The translations under genes were made by a program, and so were the position numbers. Below, in pieces: positions 7,221 to 8,807 of a DNA stretch of 8,807 nt; position 1 is the stretch's first letter, and each line of letters starts with the position of its first letter. Under the pieces are notes generated by a model. It was given only the letters and a program-made list of their open reading frames with translations. It ran no database searches and was not told the origin of the DNA. Source of the stretch: an uncultured Saprospiraceae bacterium (lineage in GTDB: Bacteria; Bacteroidota; Bacteroidia; Chitinophagales; Saprospiraceae). The stretch lies in assembly GCA_937921525.1 (NCBI GenBank), contig CAKZUM010000463.1, forward strand, positions 1 through 8,807, given 5' to 3'.

Positions 7221-7317
7221 AAACACATAGAAAACATAGACACATAGACTTTCAAAAAATATTTTATACTTTCTTTTTTGAAAGTAGAACTATGTGATCT
7301 ACTGTGTCTATGTGTTT
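7221..7317. repeat. Long imperfect inverted repeat with CACATAG motifs
   Basis: The left arm (7221-7259) contains AAACACATAGA, CACATAG and ACTTTCAAAAAA in order. The right arm (7274-7317) contains their exact complements TTTTTTGAAAGT, CTATGTG and TCTATGTGTTT in mirrored order, with short unequal insertions between the blocks. The arms enclose 14 bases (7260-7273). This is a composite of three paired blocks of 11, 7 and 12 bases. Intergenic repeats with ACACATAG/AACATAG units are, from memory, widespread in Bacteroidota, so a dispersed repeat element is the likely identity; its function is unknown. Confidence 0.75.
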
Positions 7318-7345
7318 GGAAAAAATATATTTGATTGTAGCTTTA
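7315..7345 (+). promoter_or_regulatory. Candidate Bacteroidota-type promoter for the esterase gene
   Basis: TTTG at 7315-7318 and TAGCTTTA at 7338-7345 are separated by 19 bases. They match the phylum's TTTG (-33) and TAnnTTTG (-7) elements at 4/4 and 5/6 defined positions. The start codon lies 36 bases after the -7 box, which allows a short leader. The -33 box overlaps the last three bases of the 7221-7317 inverted repeat. Known consensus; the assignment is inference. Confidence 0.45.
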
Positions 7346-7381
7346 CCTTCATAAACTTCTTATATTTAAATTAAATTATTC

Positions 7382-8215
7382 ATGAATTGGAATACCGCAC
7401 TACTATTTTTCACTTTCCTAATATTGGGCCAACAAATCAACGCCCAAGAAGAAATTACCTTCGCCAAATCCACCCCATTTACCATAGGAGAATCCGTCAC
7501 TTTTCGCTCCAATATTCTACAGCAAGATAGAACACTCAATATCTATTTACCCAATAGTTATCATCCAGATTCGACTAAACAATATCCCGTAATCTATTTA
7601 TTAGATGGTTCCAAAAATGAAGACTTTATTCATATTGCAGGATTGGTACAATTTGCTTCCTTTCCTTGGATACAAACCATTCCAGAAACCATAGTAGTAG
7701 GGATAGCGAATGTAGATAGAAAACATGATTTCACTTTTCCAACGACTAATAAAAAAGATAAAGAAGATTTTCCCACTACGGGTGGTTCAGAAGATTTCAT
7801 CCATTTCTTAGCAGCGGAAGTCCAACCTTTTATAGATACGCATTACACAACTAGTTCTACGAAAACAATTATTGGGCAATCGCTTGGCGGTTTAGTCGCT
7901 ACAGAAATTCTTTTTACACAACCAGATTTATTTGATAACTATATCATTGTCAGTCCAAGTATGTGGTGGGATGATGAATCTTTATTAGCTATTACACCTG
8001 CTACCTATTCCTCTGACAAAGGCATTTTTATAGGTGTTGGAAAAGAAGGACCTATCATGGAAAAAGGGGCGAAAGATTTATTTGAAAAATTAGAGCGTTT
8101 AAAAAATATTCAAACCAAGTTGGTCTTTGAGTATTTTGAAAAACTAGATCATGGAGACACCTTACATTTAGCAGTATATGAAGCTCTAAATCAGCTCTTC
8201 AAAAAAGAGAAATAA
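7382..8215 (+). CDS. Secreted alpha/beta-hydrolase, esterase D/BesA-like family
   Basis: A 277-residue exported serine hydrolase resembling the putative-esterase family (PF00756: esterase D, siderophore esterases such as Fes/IroE/BesA, feruloyl esterases). Residues 1-22 form a signal peptide ending INAQ, so it acts in the periplasm or outside the cell. The strand RTLNIYLPNSY (50-60) followed by YPVIYLLDGS (68-77) is typical of the family. GQSLGG (165-170) is the nucleophile elbow with Ser167. His257 in KLDHGDTLH is the likely catalytic histidine; the acid residue is probably Glu222 or Asp226 in or near VGKEGP, but this is less certain. WW at 195-196 after SPS fits the family. The substrate is unknown: a siderophore ester, an acyl ester or a polysaccharide ester are all possible, and no siderophore genes are nearby. 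The start at 7382 gives a complete signal peptide; no Shine-Dalgarno is present. Confidence 0.85.
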   Translation: MNWNTALLFFTFLILGQQINAQEEITFAKSTPFTIGESVTFRSNILQQDRTLNIYLPNSYHPDSTKQYPVIYLLDGSKNEDFIHIAGLVQFASFPWIQTIPETIVVGIANVDRKHDFTFPTTNKKDKEDFPTTGGSEDFIHFLAAEVQPFIDTHYTTSSTKTIIGQSLGGLVATEILFTQPDLFDNYIIVSPSMWWDDESLLAITPATYSSDKGIFIGVGKEGPIMEKGAKDLFEKLERLKNIQTKLVFEYFEKLDHGDTLHLAVYEALNQLFKKEK

Positions 8216-8249
8216 TAGCTTATTTTTTCTATATCGAAGATATATTCCC

Positions 8250-8257
8250 TACCTTTA
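8250..8257 (+). promoter_or_regulatory. Candidate -7 box (TACCTTTA) before the CBM9-like gene
   Basis: TACCTTTA fits TAnnTTTG except for the last base, just as TAGCTTTA does before the esterase gene. A TTTC at 8226-8229, 20 bases upstream, could be a weak -33 element. Transcription starting just after it would leave the ATG at 8271 almost leaderless and give the ATG at 8319 a leader of roughly 55 bases, which favours the latter start. Confidence 0.3.
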
Positions 8258-8318
8258 TAATAGTTTTTGCATGGTAGTCTACCGCCGAATAACGTCTAAT
8301 GTAAAACCAATATTATCA

Positions 8319-8807
8319 ATGATACTCCTAGCTAAAAAACATTGTCTATTTCTTCTGTTACTATTGCCGATCGGCGTATTTGCGCAAGGAGAAATGACTG
8401 CTGCCGACCGCCCCTCTACCAAAGCGAATCAAATAACAACTGCCCCAACTATTGACGGAAAAGTAATTGACGATCCTGTCTGGCAAAAAATAAATACCGT
8501 TGGAAAACTCATCCAAAATACGCCCAACTGGGGAAATGAAGCCACTGAAAAAACGGACATCCGAATTGCTTATACCGAAACTACTTTTTATCTATCTGTA
8601 GTTTGCTATGATGCTACACCCGATCAATTAGTCGTATCTGATGCGCGTAGAGATGCAGACTTAGCTGGAACAGATGCCTTTTTATTTATATTAGATACCT
8701 ATAAGGATAGTCAAAATGGTTTTGTATTTGGCACTAATTCCGTAGGTATAGAATATGATGCGCAAGTCGATAACGAAGGGCAAGGGAATTTTAATAACAA
8801 CAGACAA
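8319..8807 (+). CDS. Exported CBM9-like/DUF5916-type protein, N-terminal part only
   Basis: This gene runs off the right edge; 163 codons are visible without a stop. The translation begins MILLAKKHCLFLLLLLPIG with a signal peptide ending VFAQ (about residue 23). A CBM9-like beta-sandwich follows: APTIDGKVIDDPVWQ (about 42-56), an IRIAYTETTFYLSVVCYD strand pair (about 81-98), RRDADL, and DAFLFILDTYKDSQNGFVFGTNSVG (about 118-142). That pattern is characteristic of the N-terminal domain of secreted proteins that continue into DUF5916, usually 700-900 residues, with a predicted outer-membrane-associated C-terminal part. The molecular function of the family is not settled; the domain resembles carbohydrate-binding family 9. 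An in-frame ATG at 8271 would add 16 residues (MVVYRRITSN...), but 8319 gives the more ordinary signal peptide and fits the candidate promoter. It lies 103 bases after the esterase, same strand. Confidence 0.85.
   Translation, partial: MILLAKKHCLFLLLLLPIGVFAQGEMTAADRPSTKANQITTAPTIDGKVIDDPVWQKINTVGKLIQNTPNWGNEATEKTDIRIAYTETTFYLSVVCYDATPDQLVVSDARRDADLAGTDAFLFILDTYKDSQNGFVFGTNSVGIEYDAQVDNEGQGNFNNNRQ

Noticed and set aside
8230..8245. TATATC-GAA-GATATA mini-hairpin after the esterase gene
   Set aside because: The 6-base all-AT-rich stem is weak and its T-run lies upstream rather than downstream, so it is not a credible + strand terminator.
8271..8318. Upstream in-frame ATG adding 16 residues to the CBM9-like protein
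   Set aside because: The extension MVVYRRITSN lengthens the signal-peptide n-region without need, and the start would lie only about 13 bases after the candidate -7 box. It cannot be fully excluded.

Overview
The window looks like a chromosomal segment from a member of the Bacteroidota, most likely a Saprospiria-type marine or sludge bacterium. Supporting signs are AT-rich DNA, no Shine-Dalgarno-like sequence before any start, a large secreted protein with SprB-like repeats and a gliding-motility/type B type IX secretion C-terminal domain, a Bacteroidota-style PurH, and promoter-like boxes of the TTTG / TAnnTTTG kind. The class-level guess is inference; the phylum-level call is well supported.

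Layout, with all genes on the + strand: 1-432 has no recognisable gene and holds diverged short repeats and a small hairpin. 433-3963 encodes a 1176-residue modular secreted protein (signal peptide, Cys-rich N-terminal module, two tandem beta-sandwich modules, about six SprB-like repeats, CHU_C-type sorting domain). It is followed by a strong hairpin (3985-4017). 4196-5722 is purH, the last two steps of IMP synthesis, standing alone without other pur genes. 5723-6039 is a 317-base intergenic region packed with inverted repeats: four copies of an 18-base unit, two facing each way, enclosing two further palindromes. 6040-7074 is a membrane fatty-acid-desaturase-like di-iron protein, closed by a clear intrinsic terminator (7154-7201). 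Then comes a second, unrelated long inverted repeat (7221-7317) whose right end provides part of a plausible promoter for 7382-8215, a secreted alpha/beta-hydrolase esterase. At the right edge, a secreted CBM9-like/DUF5916-type protein begins at 8319 and runs off the window.

The genes do not form an obvious operon or pathway. Spacings are 103 to 317 bases and hairpins lie between the first three gene pairs, so each appears to be its own transcription unit. A large adhesin-like surface protein, an exported esterase and an exported CBM9-like protein fit a surface-active, polymer-degrading lifestyle, but no joint function is shown. I found no defence system, CRISPR array, transposase, tRNA or rRNA. 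The most unusual material is non-coding: the repeat-rich spacers on either side of the desaturase gene and the decayed repeats at the left edge.
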